The notes: generated from the letters alone by a model not told the origin. Shown: positions 19,245 through 30,017, counted from the stretch's first letter. The stretch is DNA of 64,000 nt from Bacillota bacterium (GCA_023228885.1 JALOAJ010000009.1:14221-78220), one strand, 5' to 3'. Made by a program: numbers and translations.

Positions 19245-21506
19245 TTACTTGCTATTTCTGTACTGGGTAGGCGTTATACCTTCATATTTTTTAAATATTC
19301 TTATCAAGGTTCGGTTATCGAGATACCCCACAGCTAAGGCAACGCTATTTAGGTTTTTGCTTAAATCACACATTATGTCCTTTGATTTTTCTATGCGGTA
19401 TTTATTTATATATTCTAAAAGCCCCATCCCCGATTCGCTCTTAAACACAGTTGACAGGTATGACCTATGCACACCAAGTATGTCCGCTATCATCGCCACG
19501 CCCAAATTTGGGTTGTGGTATTGTTTCTCTATTATTGAAATCACAATATCTTTAAACCTATGCGTTTGGGCGAACTTTATTTTCTCACACAGTTGTGCAG
19601 TAATAGTTAAAATGGCAGTTTCCACTTCATCAATGGTTTTCCATTTCAAAAGCTGGTCAAGCAGAGTCTGATAATTTATTTCCCACATATCCGAATACAA
19701 ATCCTGCTTTATTTTCAACAATGTGCCAACCATGTCAAACGCCTGACAGCGCGCCAAATCAATGTCATTGTAGCCTATTTTACAGCATTGGTCAAAAACC
19801 TCGCTTATCAGACCTCGAACCTTGTCAAAATCACCCGCCATAATATAGTTAATAAAATGCTGTTCCTTTTCTATGGTATATGTGTAATCGACTTTAGACT
19901 GGTTTCGGCTTATGTCTTCGATTGAAAAAATGTTTTTATCAGATAGAACCACCTTGTATTCCATAACCTTAATAACTTCTTTATATGCCTTTGAAATACC
20001 CGAAATATTCTTGTGAATATTGCTTATGGCAATTTCAATGTAAATTTTTAAATTGGCGGACAAATATTCGGTTAAAAACCTTGCTGTTTGAGTTAATATG
20101 TCATCGGCATTTTCAATCTTCCCGCTAATGCAAGCAAGCAACGCAATGTTGCCATCTACTTCAATGACCCATCCAAAACACCGTTGCTTTTGCATGTGTT
20201 CCTCGGCAATATTCTTCGTGGCGAATAAAACCACTTGAAATTTTTCCGCCTCTGAAATCTTTTCATCGCCAAAAAGCCCGCTGTAATCTTCAATATTAAA
20301 CAACATTACAGCGAAATTATTTTCCGGAAACTTAAAATCATACATTTGGTGGATGGCTATTTTTTTGTCTGCGTATTCCGCAGGATATTTAAAAAGCAAA
20401 CGCATATAATTGTCAATAATTTCGTTTTTTTGTTCTTCCAAAAGAACCTTTATTTTATCATGATCGCTTTTTAAAAGTTCAACCGAACTTCTAATTCGGT
20501 CATATTCGCTTGCCGATTTGCCATCCATTTTAGGCTCCGGCAAAATTTTAATAATGTTTTTTATCGGTGCATAATTATCCTTTATATTCTTTCTGATTAG
20601 CAGGGCGTCTATGATGACCGCAGCAATAAGCGTTAAAAAGCCAAGCCACTTGATAAAATTATAATCCTTTACCAGCTTTGCGTATTCTATCATACACACA
20701 TATTTAAAATTAGTTGTATTGGCAAGTATCACCTTTACAACATAATTAGTGTTCCCCAATCGATAAACACCGTCACTGTCTATTTTTTTAAGTTCTTTAT
20801 AATTAAACCCATTATTACTTAAAGAGGATATTATTTGATTTCCGCGCTTGTCAAAAACTATATAATCCGCTTTGATGTTATTTTTTCCGCCTATAATATT
20901 TCCAACCAAATTCCTGTCGAAGTGCACAACAAGTGTTGCCTTCTTGCTATATTTTGAATTTATCGGAAGCATCGACACATATAACAAAATATTTTCCGGC
21001 TCATCTTCATTTAAAAGCATATTGTACGCAAGCGGTCCGTTTTTGATGCGTTCCAACCACTCTTGATATGTTATACCGCACATACTATTATAGTTTTTAT
21101 TGAAAAATTCAAGTGAAGAAATAACATCAGCGGTCGACACGATTGTGTCTATATTATGCAGGTAAATATAAATCTTGCTTTTCAGATTAAACTCGGTTGA
21201 ATATCTGTAAAGTTCATACTTCAAATTATAAATCTTGTAATAATCTGCACCGATGGATAGGCTGGATACTTCCATAGCGTCTTTAAGCGACTGAGACGAT
21301 GCTAAACCGTTTACAATTTTTATATTTTCGGATATAACTGAATTGGTTTCGTATATAATGGATTGCATTATTATATCGTTGTAATACGAGGCTTGTGTTC
21401 TGATTACGCTGTTGGAAAGTATGTAATACAATAAAAAAATCATCATAGGAACCAGTAAAATGGCAATGTATGAGAATATCCATTTATATACAAGCTTTCC
21501 TCTCAT
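19245..21506 (-). CDS. membrane-bound AraC-family sensor-regulator
   Basis: About 753 residues: membrane segment near residues 9-30, an extracellular sensor of ~240 residues, second membrane segment near 275-295, cytoplasmic linker, and a C-terminal AraC-type double helix-turn-helix (MIADILGVHRSYLS, later KKYEGITPTQYRNSK). The ATG at 21506 is 8 bases after GGGAGAG and overlaps none of the upstream gene; a longer in-frame reading from 21599 is unlikely. As the last gene of operon B it is likely to sense the sugar that the operon handles, and it is a candidate for binding the paired GGCAGTTGAAAG elements upstream of the operon. Paralogue of 725-2989. Confidence 0.87.
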   Translation of the reverse strand: MRGKLVYKWIFSYIAILLVPMMIFLLYYILSNSVIRTQASYYNDIIMQSIIYETNSVISENIKIVNGLASSQSLKDAMEVSSLSIGADYYKIYNLKYELYRYSTEFNLKSKIYIYLHNIDTIVSTADVISSLEFFNKNYNSMCGITYQEWLERIKNGPLAYNMLLNEDEPENILLYVSMLPINSKYSKKATLVVHFDRNLVGNIIGGKNNIKADYIVFDKRGNQIISSLSNNGFNYKELKKIDSDGVYRLGNTNYVVKVILANTTNFKYVCMIEYAKLVKDYNFIKWLGFLTLIAAVIIDALLIRKNIKDNYAPIKNIIKILPEPKMDGKSASEYDRIRSSVELLKSDHDKIKVLLEEQKNEIIDNYMRLLFKYPAEYADKKIAIHQMYDFKFPENNFAVMLFNIEDYSGLFGDEKISEAEKFQVVLFATKNIAEEHMQKQRCFGWVIEVDGNIALLACISGKIENADDILTQTARFLTEYLSANLKIYIEIAISNIHKNISGISKAYKEVIKVMEYKVVLSDKNIFSIEDISRNQSKVDYTYTIEKEQHFINYIMAGDFDKVRGLISEVFDQCCKIGYNDIDLARCQAFDMVGTLLKIKQDLYSDMWEINYQTLLDQLLKWKTIDEVETAILTITAQLCEKIKFAQTHRFKDIVISIIEKQYHNPNLGVAMIADILGVHRSYLSTVFKSESGMGLLEYINKYRIEKSKDIMCDLSKNLNSVALAVGYLDNRTLIRIFKKYEGITPTQYRNSK

Positions 21507-21507
21507 T

Positions 21508-23031
21508 CTACTCACTCTCCCGATGAATATATCTATCGTACGAGGTCTGATATACAGCAACGGAATCTTTGACCTTTCTTCTTTCCAATTCCTCCGCAAA
21601 CTTATGATAGTTTTCGAGCGGTTCTACTCCCAGTATAAATTGAAGCGTCATATCCTCTGCATAGCTTTCAATGCTGCTTTTATAAGCAATGACCTTATCT
21701 GTTTCGTTGCCGACAAACATTAAATCCGGCAACGCTGTTGTTTCTGAGGGTGTCCTCCTCCACAACTCAACAGCGTATATCTGTTCGGGGTATGTAAGAT
21801 ACTGGTCATAATAGCCGGACATCTGTATAAATGGTCCGTCTAAGTTGCCCCTTATGTAATTCGCCATAATTACCGGCATAGGATAAACCTCATTTTTCGT
21901 AATAACATTTGCGTATCTGGGCTTGCCTTCCTCCATGTTATAACTGATACCCTCTATGCCGAAATTATATGTCAGCATTCCTTCCTTCCCATATCCATAG
22001 TCTAAAAACCTTGCGGCAGCGGGCACATCCCTGCAACTGCCGGAAATTGCCGCACGACAGAATATGCCATCGTACTGTCCGAACCTTGACATGTTGCCAA
22101 GTGCAAGCGTTGGATATTCCAATGCGGCGATTTTGATATTATCAGCTTCAAGAATTCTGCCCATGTCGCCGCCAACAGTTAAAGGAGCGGCTCCAACCCG
22201 CCCCGCTAAAAAATTATCCGTTATATTTTCGGTTGTAAGCGAAGCAAAATCAGGGCTTATAAGCCCCGATACATACCATCGACGGAGCGTTTCAATAAAA
22301 TCCCTGTACCGCAGCTCGGCGGGTCCGAACTTCACAACCCCGTTATCAATATAATATCCTAAGGTTAAATCAAATGCGCCGGTTAAAAACCCGCTTTTCA
22401 ACCCTGAAACGGTAAAAGATAACGGGGCTGCGTCCGCGTAATTTTCCCTAAACTTAATCAGCACCGCCTCCCATTCGGCGATAGTCTTTGGCTCGCCAAG
22501 AGACAGACTGTCCAACCAGTCCTTCCTGATAACCGGTCCAAAATATTTTTTCATGTACTCGCTTTCCCTGATAAATGGGTAAGCATAATACTTTCCGCTG
22601 TCGGTCATCAAATCTTTCTTAATGTGAATATTGTTGTTTATATAGCTGCAAAGATTGGGTGAGTAACTCTCTATAATGTCGTTAAGCGGCAGTATTATCC
22701 CTTCCTCAAGCGCCTTTTCCGCCCCGCCGTTATACTTTTTCCAAGTGTACTCTATTATATCAGGCAAATTATTGGAGGCTTGCATCAGCACAAACTCTGA
22801 ATTGGGTTCATAGTACGGGTGGATAAATTCTATCTTCACACCGGTCCTTTTCTCCAACTCCTTTTTCAGTTCGGTTTCATTCATGTTTCCCGCAACTATA
22901 TTGGCATAGCTGTTTGGATAGATAAAATATGTGAGAAAACTGTCTTTGTCTGTCTCAGGCACATCATTTCGCATGCACGAACAGGATAGGGCTGCCAACA
23001 TAACCAAAACAACGAAGTAATATCTTTTCAT
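21508..23031 (-). CDS. extracellular sugar-binding lipoprotein, LplA type (second copy in operon B)
   Basis: A 507-residue solute-binding lipoprotein with a signal peptide and Cys around residues 17-19 (ALSCSC). It shares blocks with the two other binding proteins in the window (YGYGKEGMLTYNFGIEG, later DGPFIQMSGYYDQYL). It lies 18 bases after the homologous gene at 23050-24675 and is followed at once by the regulator. No permease genes are in this operon; the LplB/LplC pair in the divergent operon probably serves both binding proteins. Two binding proteins for one channel could widen substrate range, or one could act with the sensor. That is inference. Confidence 0.88.
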   Translation of the reverse strand: MKRYYFVVLVMLAALSCSCMRNDVPETDKDSFLTYFIYPNSYANIVAGNMNETELKKELEKRTGVKIEFIHPYYEPNSEFVLMQASNNLPDIIEYTWKKYNGGAEKALEEGIILPLNDIIESYSPNLCSYINNNIHIKKDLMTDSGKYYAYPFIRESEYMKKYFGPVIRKDWLDSLSLGEPKTIAEWEAVLIKFRENYADAAPLSFTVSGLKSGFLTGAFDLTLGYYIDNGVVKFGPAELRYRDFIETLRRWYVSGLISPDFASLTTENITDNFLAGRVGAAPLTVGGDMGRILEADNIKIAALEYPTLALGNMSRFGQYDGIFCRAAISGSCRDVPAAARFLDYGYGKEGMLTYNFGIEGISYNMEEGKPRYANVITKNEVYPMPVIMANYIRGNLDGPFIQMSGYYDQYLTYPEQIYAVELWRRTPSETTALPDLMFVGNETDKVIAYKSSIESYAEDMTLQFILGVEPLENYHKFAEELERRKVKDSVAVYQTSYDRYIHRESE

Positions 23032-23049
23032 CTTATATCACCATACACT

Positions 23050-24675
23050 TTATTTGTTTGCTAAATACGCATCATATGCCTTTTGCCTAAGCGCAATGGC
23101 ATCCTCGATTCCCATGTTTTTCAGCTCGGAATAATAATTTGGAAAAGAGCCTAAATCCTCAGTGCCGGAAATGAATTTAAAAAGCTTTTCCTGTTTATAT
23201 GTATCGGCATCCTGCATTATTTTGCTGTATTGTTTGTTATCCGCCTCGGACAAAGTTAAAAACGGCAATAAATATTTATCCATTTCGGTATCTGACCAAA
23301 GATATAGAGCATCCTTTTGTGTCTTCTCCTGCATATACTGCAAAACATACCGCAAATCCTGAACAAACGGTCCGTAGTAAGAACCTCGGATATATTTGCT
23401 CATCGCCTGACCTATCGACAAGCCGCCGTTGCTGTTTACATCCATTATCGCATCAGTATAAACAGGTTCGCCATCATTCATTACATAAGAAACTCCCTCT
23501 TTGCCAAAATTATATAGCATTCCGCCTTCTTCGGAATAGCCATAATCTAAAAACCGCACCGCCACTTCCTTATTTTCACATTTAGCTGAAATTGCAGAGC
23601 ATATATTTAGTATACTCAGCTTTTTTTGCCCTATCATCGGCTTTGCAGACCTGCTTACCGAAGGATACTGTATCGGACGATAAATAAATTCTGAATTTTT
23701 TTCTTTTATTACCGGAAGCCACATTCCAAGTTCGCTGCCTGCATAACAATAAGTTGAGCCGACTTGACCGTTTACAACAAGAGAGGTCAGTCTTGTGCTG
23801 TCTATACTGGCGAAGTCATTGTCAAGCAAACCGTCCTTGTACCATTTGCTCATTTGCCGCACCCATGCCTCATAATTTTTTTCATATGGACCGTATTTGA
23901 CAACGCCATCTTCCACATAATAATCAGAGTAAACCGAAAACAGCCCTGTAAAAGGCGACACTTCTTTCAAATTATACCCGTCAAGCCTTAAAGATAGCGG
24001 AACCTCAACGCCCATAGACTTAAACGCACGAAGTACCGTGTCCCATTCCTCAAGAGTAACCGGCGCTTGCAAGCCCGCCTTATCCAAAAGGTCTTGCCGA
24101 ATAATAAAGCCCATTGAAGTAGCCTGTATCCCTCCGTTTGTCAAAAACGGATAAGAAAAGTAACTGCCCTCCTCTGTTTTAACCTGCCTGTCAATGTCCG
24201 GTCGTTCGGCGAGCACCTTTTCAAAGTTGGGGGAAATTGTGTCGATATATTCGTTTAAAGAGGTAATTATGCCTTCGTTGATTGCCTTTTCCGGCCCGCC
24301 GGGATATGTTAACCACCCATATTCGATAATATCCGGTAAATCTCCTGACGCTATCATTAAGCCGAACGCCTCGGCGGTCTGCCCGATGGGGGGATGCACA
24401 AACCTTATCCCAACACCGGTTTTTTCCTCAAGGTGCTCTTTCAAAAGGATGTTGTTCATGCTGTTAGAGTAAGCTGCCACGCCTGTTGGCAGGGCAAGCC
24501 AGTAAGAAAGCTCAACATCCGTTTCCAAAGGATATTTATCGCTTGTTGTAACCTTAAAAGTCTTGGGTACGCCAGTAGTGGACTGCGAAACCACACATCC
24601 CGACATAAAACTCACCGCAAGCGCCAGCATTGCACACCAGATAAGTCCCTTTTTACTGTCCTTTAATAAAAACAT
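23050..24675 (-). CDS. extracellular sugar-binding lipoprotein, LplA type (first copy in operon B)
   Basis: A 541-residue solute-binding lipoprotein: signal peptide with lipobox SFMSGC, then the two-lobe fold of CUT1 binding proteins. It shares YGYSEEGGMLYNFGKEGVSY and YYGPFVQDLRYVLQYM blocks with its paralogues. The ATG at 24675 follows GGAGG by 8 bases. It sits between the beta-helix hydrolase and the second binding protein, so it presumably delivers the released oligosaccharide to the LplBC pair at 34.0-35.9 kb. Confidence 0.9.
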   Translation of the reverse strand: MFLLKDSKKGLIWCAMLALAVSFMSGCVVSQSTTGVPKTFKVTTSDKYPLETDVELSYWLALPTGVAAYSNSMNNILLKEHLEEKTGVGIRFVHPPIGQTAEAFGLMIASGDLPDIIEYGWLTYPGGPEKAINEGIITSLNEYIDTISPNFEKVLAERPDIDRQVKTEEGSYFSYPFLTNGGIQATSMGFIIRQDLLDKAGLQAPVTLEEWDTVLRAFKSMGVEVPLSLRLDGYNLKEVSPFTGLFSVYSDYYVEDGVVKYGPYEKNYEAWVRQMSKWYKDGLLDNDFASIDSTRLTSLVVNGQVGSTYCYAGSELGMWLPVIKEKNSEFIYRPIQYPSVSRSAKPMIGQKKLSILNICSAISAKCENKEVAVRFLDYGYSEEGGMLYNFGKEGVSYVMNDGEPVYTDAIMDVNSNGGLSIGQAMSKYIRGSYYGPFVQDLRYVLQYMQEKTQKDALYLWSDTEMDKYLLPFLTLSEADNKQYSKIMQDADTYKQEKLFKFISGTEDLGSFPNYYSELKNMGIEDAIALRQKAYDAYLANK

Positions 24676-24707
24676 TGTGTTTTCCTCCTAATATTATAAT
24701 ACAATCT

Positions 24708-26942
24708 TTACTTAAATGCAATATTGATTCCGCTGTCGATTATAAACCCACAAGACTGAGCGTCTGCGATACTTTTAACCAACATTCCTTTGTAGTTTAA
24801 ATTTTCAAAAACTATGTTGTCCACCTCAACCGTCTCATCACTCCAATAACGAGGACCTTCCCAAATTACCAGCACCTGGTTTTTTATAAAGCTTGGTGCA
24901 TCCGGTCCTTCATACAGTGTCATGTTTTTTACGGTAATATCGGTTATTTTGCCGCGCTTCTCTGACCCGGTCCAGTGATGAGATTGGTATATAACAAAAT
25001 ACACCAAATTTTCTTCGGAGCTTTGCACTCTTATATCTTCATACAGAACATCGCTGATATGCGCTGTGCCGGCATTGTGTATAGTAATGGCCGCGCGTTG
25101 GAATTTAGATGGAATTGTCTCACGATGTATAACATCAATATCCTTAAACACAAGGTCACGCACATACTCTGCATCTAATTCTGCGCCTATTTGTATGGGG
25201 TTGCCTCCTTCGCCGTTCCAAATCACGGCGTTTGTCACCCTGACATTTTCAACATTGCCGTTTGTATACGGTCGGGTTAAGATGTTTCCCTTTATGCATA
25301 TCGAGTCGTCATCACTTCTTACAAAAATTTTATTCAGCTCAACATCTTTGCTTGAAACTATGTCGATTCCGTCCGAATACATTGCGTTGCCTATTATTTT
25401 ATAATTGTTAGCTTTCAAGTTTTCAGACTTAACCCAAAAATTATGCCATTTTCCTGTGTTTATGGCAACAGGCCCGTTAATTTCAAAACTCTCACATTCC
25501 ATCATTTTTACGCAAGCGCCCACAGAATCCGAGCTGTAAATAATACCGTTGCCTATTATTTTGATATTCTTTTGATTTTGAAGCAAAAACCCCCCGAACA
25601 GTACAACATCGTCGCCTAAATATACAGTTTGATTTTCCGACAGTCTGAAGATGGGGTAATAATACATCTTTTGCTTATCCAAAAAGATAACATTAGGGTC
25701 GTTTTCATCCGGACGGGGCGCCGTAGGGTTTACAAATACAAACAAAGGTCTGTTCAAATCGTCATTTATCTCCACGTTCAGATGTTGACCGGATTGTACG
25801 GTAAAATGCGCTTTGTTATTGTTTATTGTCGGCTTTATGTTTTCTTTTTGCGGCAACACCCGTATAGATTTAATTTCTTCGCTGTAAATAAGCTCTATCT
25901 CAGTTTCTCCATCGCAGGTAATCTGCACAAAGTCAGCTTTTGCAGTAGAAAATATTTCTTTTTTTACGCCGCCCGCCTCAAGCGCGAAGGGCGAAGGTCC
26001 CATATCAGTAAGGGAAAGGTTATGCAAAAATTCATAACTTACGATGTTTGCCGTGTATTCCTCATCGTACCAGAAAACATAATAGTCAAGGCTTTCGGCA
26101 AGCGCGCGAAGCGGCAAATATACCCTGCTGCCCACAAGGTATGGCGCGGCTGGTATCTCCATTTCTTCACACTCAACCTTCATGATTTTTTTACCCATTG
26201 TAAAGGTGATTTCCTTGCTATCGTTTGTTATAACAGACCGCCCCTTGGCATCGTTCCACCGGTATGAAATGCCCAGCGCATCGGCAACCTCCTCTAACGG
26301 AACCATAACATTACCGTCAAGAACCTCCGGTTTCGAGTAACCGAAATTCATTTCGGAATTATTGCGCAGAACCTTAAGCTCAGCCCTTACTTGTGGGGAT
26401 GAGATTATAATTTCTCTTATTCGAAAATCCCCCTCCTGCCTTGATATAATTTTAAGTTTTTTTGTTGATGCGCTTATATTGTCTATATCAATAACATGGT
26501 TTGTATTGCCCCTTACGCACGCCTCCTCCCATATAACAAAATCTACCCCGTCCCATATATAAACATCAAAATCCCGGAGCGCCTCGATTGCATCCTTTGG
26601 CAGCAATTCTTGCGAATAGCCCGAATGTATGACTATGCGGTTAATTTCCAATATCCTTTCTAAATCAAAAATAATATATGCCCCGTTGGCAACACCCTGC
26701 ACGCACCATCGGGTTCCCGAATACCCCTCAACCATATCGTAAACGCCATCGTAGAGTACCCTTGCATCTGTGGGATTGTTGTGTTGGGGAGTCCAAAACT
26801 CTCCTGCGGAGATATATACATTAGCCGGGTCAAGACCGCTCAAGGCATTTCTTGTAGTGTTGTATTCAAAATCAGATGCAACACTTATCTGCACACCGCA
26901 CAACACGGTTAAAAACAGCATCAAAATAATCAGCTTTTTCAC
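24708..26942 (-). CDS. secreted beta-helix glycosidase with discoidin and stalk domains
   Basis: About 744 residues: signal peptide, discoidin (F5/8 C)-like domain (about 35-175), a pair of copper-amine-oxidase-N-like stalk repeats (about 180-300; for example LPLRALAESLDYYVFWYDEE), then a right-handed beta-helix domain (about 390-740) with MYSDGIDIVSS, RSDDDSICIKG and GGNPIQIGAEL. These Asp clusters resemble GH28 and the related GH49/GH87-like hydrolases, but the GHG His is absent. A polymer-cleaving role is likely; linkage unknown. An ATG at 26951 abuts its AAAGG site, while GTG at 26942 has proper spacing and gives a signal peptide starting (M)KKLIILMLF. It follows the large surface protein by only a few bases in operon B. 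Confidence 0.78.
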   Translation of the reverse strand: MKKLIILMLFLTVLCGVQISVASDFEYNTTRNALSGLDPANVYISAGEFWTPQHNNPTDARVLYDGVYDMVEGYSGTRWCVQGVANGAYIIFDLERILEINRIVIHSGYSQELLPKDAIEALRDFDVYIWDGVDFVIWEEACVRGNTNHVIDIDNISASTKKLKIISRQEGDFRIREIIISSPQVRAELKVLRNNSEMNFGYSKPEVLDGNVMVPLEEVADALGISYRWNDAKGRSVITNDSKEITFTMGKKIMKVECEEMEIPAAPYLVGSRVYLPLRALAESLDYYVFWYDEEYTANIVSYEFLHNLSLTDMGPSPFALEAGGVKKEIFSTAKADFVQITCDGETEIELIYSEEIKSIRVLPQKENIKPTINNNKAHFTVQSGQHLNVEINDDLNRPLFVFVNPTAPRPDENDPNVIFLDKQKMYYYPIFRLSENQTVYLGDDVVLFGGFLLQNQKNIKIIGNGIIYSSDSVGACVKMMECESFEINGPVAINTGKWHNFWVKSENLKANNYKIIGNAMYSDGIDIVSSKDVELNKIFVRSDDDSICIKGNILTRPYTNGNVENVRVTNAVIWNGEGGNPIQIGAELDAEYVRDLVFKDIDVIHRETIPSKFQRAAITIHNAGTAHISDVLYEDIRVQSSEENLVYFVIYQSHHWTGSEKRGKITDITVKNMTLYEGPDAPSFIKNQVLVIWEGPRYWSDETVEVDNIVFENLNYKGMLVKSIADAQSCGFIIDSGINIAFK

Positions 26943-26957
26943 TATCTTCATCCTTTC

Positions 26958-29900
26958 TTATTTATACACCACTATTTCGCTAATCTGGCTTGCGCTCATC
27001 CTGAAAAAAGTATTGAGCGGCGATGACGCATCATATTTTTTCGATAAAACATCGTCAAGACTGCCGCTGTAAACTTCATTCAGCGCCGTATCCACAACAT
27101 ATACGACAGGCAGCCTGTAAACGCATCTATATGTACTGCCTCCGCTTAATATCGAAAATGAAACATTGTTATAGTTTTCCAGACTGCCGATATAAGTCTC
27201 CAAATACGGATAATAGGTTGCCGCTGCCCCATCGCCGCCGACAAATTGGATTGGCGAACTTTTATCGGCATCCGATGCCCTGATTAGAATTCTGTACGAT
27301 ATAAGTTTTCCGTCGTTGTCCTTGGCATATTGTATAACATCGCCACATTCAAGGTCTTGTGCGCGGACATTTCTGTAAATGTTGCTGTAAGCGGCAAAAT
27401 CGCCCTGAAAATTATTAAACCCAACATTATAAACCGCCTCCTCAGACACATCAATGGAGGTCAAGCCCTCCCTTGTCTGCAGATACAATCGCAAGCCCGC
27501 CTCGCCTTCCACATCAACTATATGTGTTTTCTTGGCAACAACACTAATATCTACATATGATTCGATGCCGGTGTTCTTTTGGGTGGTTATATGCACCAAA
27601 ACTCCCGCCACACCGAATTCATCCACATTGTAGACTTTTGTTTCGCCCGTGATATTTAATCCGGTATATCCTATATTTCTTCCTTTGACCGCAAGATAAT
27701 GCTTTTCATTCTCAACATCGTCCTGTCGCACGGTAAAACTTAAAGTGTCGCTGTCTAACAATATGTTTCTTGTCCTGGATGAATCCAATAAAATTGAATT
27801 TTGCGAATAATAAGACCCGTTTAAATTGGCAAACCGATAAACTCCATCAGCATTAGCAGTAATCGGTTCTTCAGCGATAACGCCGCTGTCCTCACAGTTG
27901 ATTTTCGCTACACATCCTTTTTCGTCCAACGCATACCTTATGTATATCAACGGATTTACCCCATAGGCTGTTATAATTGCTATGGCATCGCTTGCACTTT
28001 TGGGGTTTCCGTTAATATACACTTTCGGTGCGAAGTTTAATACCATTATACCGCCGTCTTCATTCAACACCTTTATCTGACTTGAAGCAAGAGACCCCCG
28101 CCCCGCTGCAACGGCTGTCAATAGTGCATTTGTAAGCCCGGCGGAGGATATCTCATCAATGTACACTATTTTACCCGAAAAATTAACAAAGAACCTGCCG
28201 ATGAATCCGGATTTGTCAATTTGTTTTACAGTATCTTTAGCTTGACCTATAAGCTCATATTCCTTGTTATTAATGGTGCAAAACAACTTTTCACTTTTTG
28301 ATATTTCCGTTACCTCGCCACGAAGCTTAGCGCTTGAAGCATATATGCGGGCAACGCTGTTATCTGCGCTCATTTGAACGGTAATAACATCATCCTTGGC
28401 TATATCCTCCATACCGACTGACATGCTGTTTTTAACCAAAATATGTGAGGTGTCGGCAAGCTCCATCGTTGCTCCCGTACTCGTGAAAATCTTTTCATTT
28501 AAGGAATCAACGCCTGATACCACATAGTTTTCCCATGAATTAATCTGTACAACATCAATAATTCCATCCGAATTATTGTCAATAAAAACAAACTCGCCTT
28601 CGTTAATGTTATAATCTTGAGGCAATCCCGACATATGGATGCAATTGTGGAAGAAATACGCCCCGCCGCTGATTTGCGCCCGTTGGCGCGCGCCGTTTTC
28701 AGCATAATAAAACATTTCATCCAATGCACTTGAACTGGTGTCAACCGAATTCGCATCCACCTTGAACATATAGTTTCGCCTCGGCTCAATATTTACCAGA
28801 ACATCATTTTCATCGTACCAAGCTTTTACATTCTGACCGAAGTATAGCGCTGCGTCGGTCTTACCCTTATGAAAGCGTCTGCCTCCGATGATTACATGAT
28901 TTTTGTTTACCGGCTCATCCATGTGCATAAGATATGTCGATTGCACTATTCCCGAATATTCATAAATTTTATAATGCTTTTCAAGAAAGACTTTCTCACC
29001 GGAGTATGCGTTTGTCAAGCCTGTGCCGGTCATTTCAATCACCTCAGCGAAGGCGGCATTGTAAAAGATAGCCAAAACATCGCCGAACCGTATGTGCTCA
29101 TCCTTTCTGATGGTCACACCCCGCAACAGCCCCAAACGCGTAGCCATGGCACGGTAGCCAATCGAATCGCCACCATATGCCCCCACCAAGATATTATATC
29201 CAAGCGCCGATAAAATTGCTTGGCACGCCTCAGTATACTTTATCTCATCTTCTTTTCTAATCTCTAATTCACTGACAACCGCCGGACCGAACATATCAAA
29301 AGCACGGTAATCAAAGTAGTCCGTCAGCATCTCGGCAAACTGTTGCCGCGTTACAATTGAATTTATGGTTGTGCCATCCATCCACTTTGAATTTAGTATC
29401 CCCGTTTTAAAAAGCAGATTATAATACTTTTCATATTCAGTGCCCAAAACACCTTCGTTTACTGTGCTTTCCCCTTCCTCGACATATACATCATCTGTTT
29501 CCACCGCCTCGTACAATTCAATTTCCCTTATTCTAAATTGCGTCTCCGCCATGGAAAAAAATCTAAAACTTTCTGCCTTTATCGGCTTATCGAATTTCAC
29601 TTTCACTTCAAAACTTTTGTTATTGTTCATCTCACTGCCGGGGATATCAGCCCATACGCCGTCTTTTAAATACTGAAACTTAAAATCGGTTATAATGTCC
29701 GGAGCGGAGGAGCTTTTAGTGTTTCCGTTTACCACCATTGCCTCCCTTACTGCAACTTCGTTATCAAAGGAAAATTGCACCCACTGGCCCTTTGCAATTG
29801 CACCCATAAGAAACCACTTGGTATTCGACAACCCATCCGGCGTTACAGCACCATCATTTATCGCCGCAGGGGTTGAGCCGGCATCGCTGCCTTGATGGGA

Positions 29901-30017
29901 TGCGCTCACCTTCGCTTTCGGCGCTATATTCGCACCGCTTTTATACGCGGCAAACGCACAGTTATTCAATAGTATAAAACAAATTATCAGGATTGAAAAT
30001 ATTTTATATGCCCTCAT
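26958..30017 (-). CDS. large surface protein: discoidin plus SLH-like and beta-rich repeats
   Basis: 1019 residues: signal peptide, discoidin-like domain (about 30-170), region similar to degenerate SLH repeats (about 195-330), then ~650 residues rich in predicted beta strands with a DNNSDGIIDVV acidic motif that could bind calcium. No catalytic motif was found. It is homologous to the protein at 14018-16465. The ATG at 30017 overlaps the stop of the SLH gene (ATGA), with GGAGG 10 bases upstream, so translation is coupled to the anchor gene exactly as in operon A. A surface partner of the SLH protein is the simplest reading; function unknown. Confidence 0.72.
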   Translation of the reverse strand: MRAYKIFSILIICFILLNNCAFAAYKSGANIAPKAKVSASHQGSDAGSTPAAINDGAVTPDGLSNTKWFLMGAIAKGQWVQFSFDNEVAVREAMVVNGNTKSSSAPDIITDFKFQYLKDGVWADIPGSEMNNNKSFEVKVKFDKPIKAESFRFFSMAETQFRIREIELYEAVETDDVYVEEGESTVNEGVLGTEYEKYYNLLFKTGILNSKWMDGTTINSIVTRQQFAEMLTDYFDYRAFDMFGPAVVSELEIRKEDEIKYTEACQAILSALGYNILVGAYGGDSIGYRAMATRLGLLRGVTIRKDEHIRFGDVLAIFYNAAFAEVIEMTGTGLTNAYSGEKVFLEKHYKIYEYSGIVQSTYLMHMDEPVNKNHVIIGGRRFHKGKTDAALYFGQNVKAWYDENDVLVNIEPRRNYMFKVDANSVDTSSSALDEMFYYAENGARQRAQISGGAYFFHNCIHMSGLPQDYNINEGEFVFIDNNSDGIIDVVQINSWENYVVSGVDSLNEKIFTSTGATMELADTSHILVKNSMSVGMEDIAKDDVITVQMSADNSVARIYASSAKLRGEVTEISKSEKLFCTINNKEYELIGQAKDTVKQIDKSGFIGRFFVNFSGKIVYIDEISSAGLTNALLTAVAAGRGSLASSQIKVLNEDGGIMVLNFAPKVYINGNPKSASDAIAIITAYGVNPLIYIRYALDEKGCVAKINCEDSGVIAEEPITANADGVYRFANLNGSYYSQNSILLDSSRTRNILLDSDTLSFTVRQDDVENEKHYLAVKGRNIGYTGLNITGETKVYNVDEFGVAGVLVHITTQKNTGIESYVDISVVAKKTHIVDVEGEAGLRLYLQTREGLTSIDVSEEAVYNVGFNNFQGDFAAYSNIYRNVRAQDLECGDVIQYAKDNDGKLISYRILIRASDADKSSPIQFVGGDGAAATYYPYLETYIGSLENYNNVSFSILSGGSTYRCVYRLPVVYVVDTALNEVYSGSLDDVLSKKYDASSPLNTFFRMSASQISEIVVYK

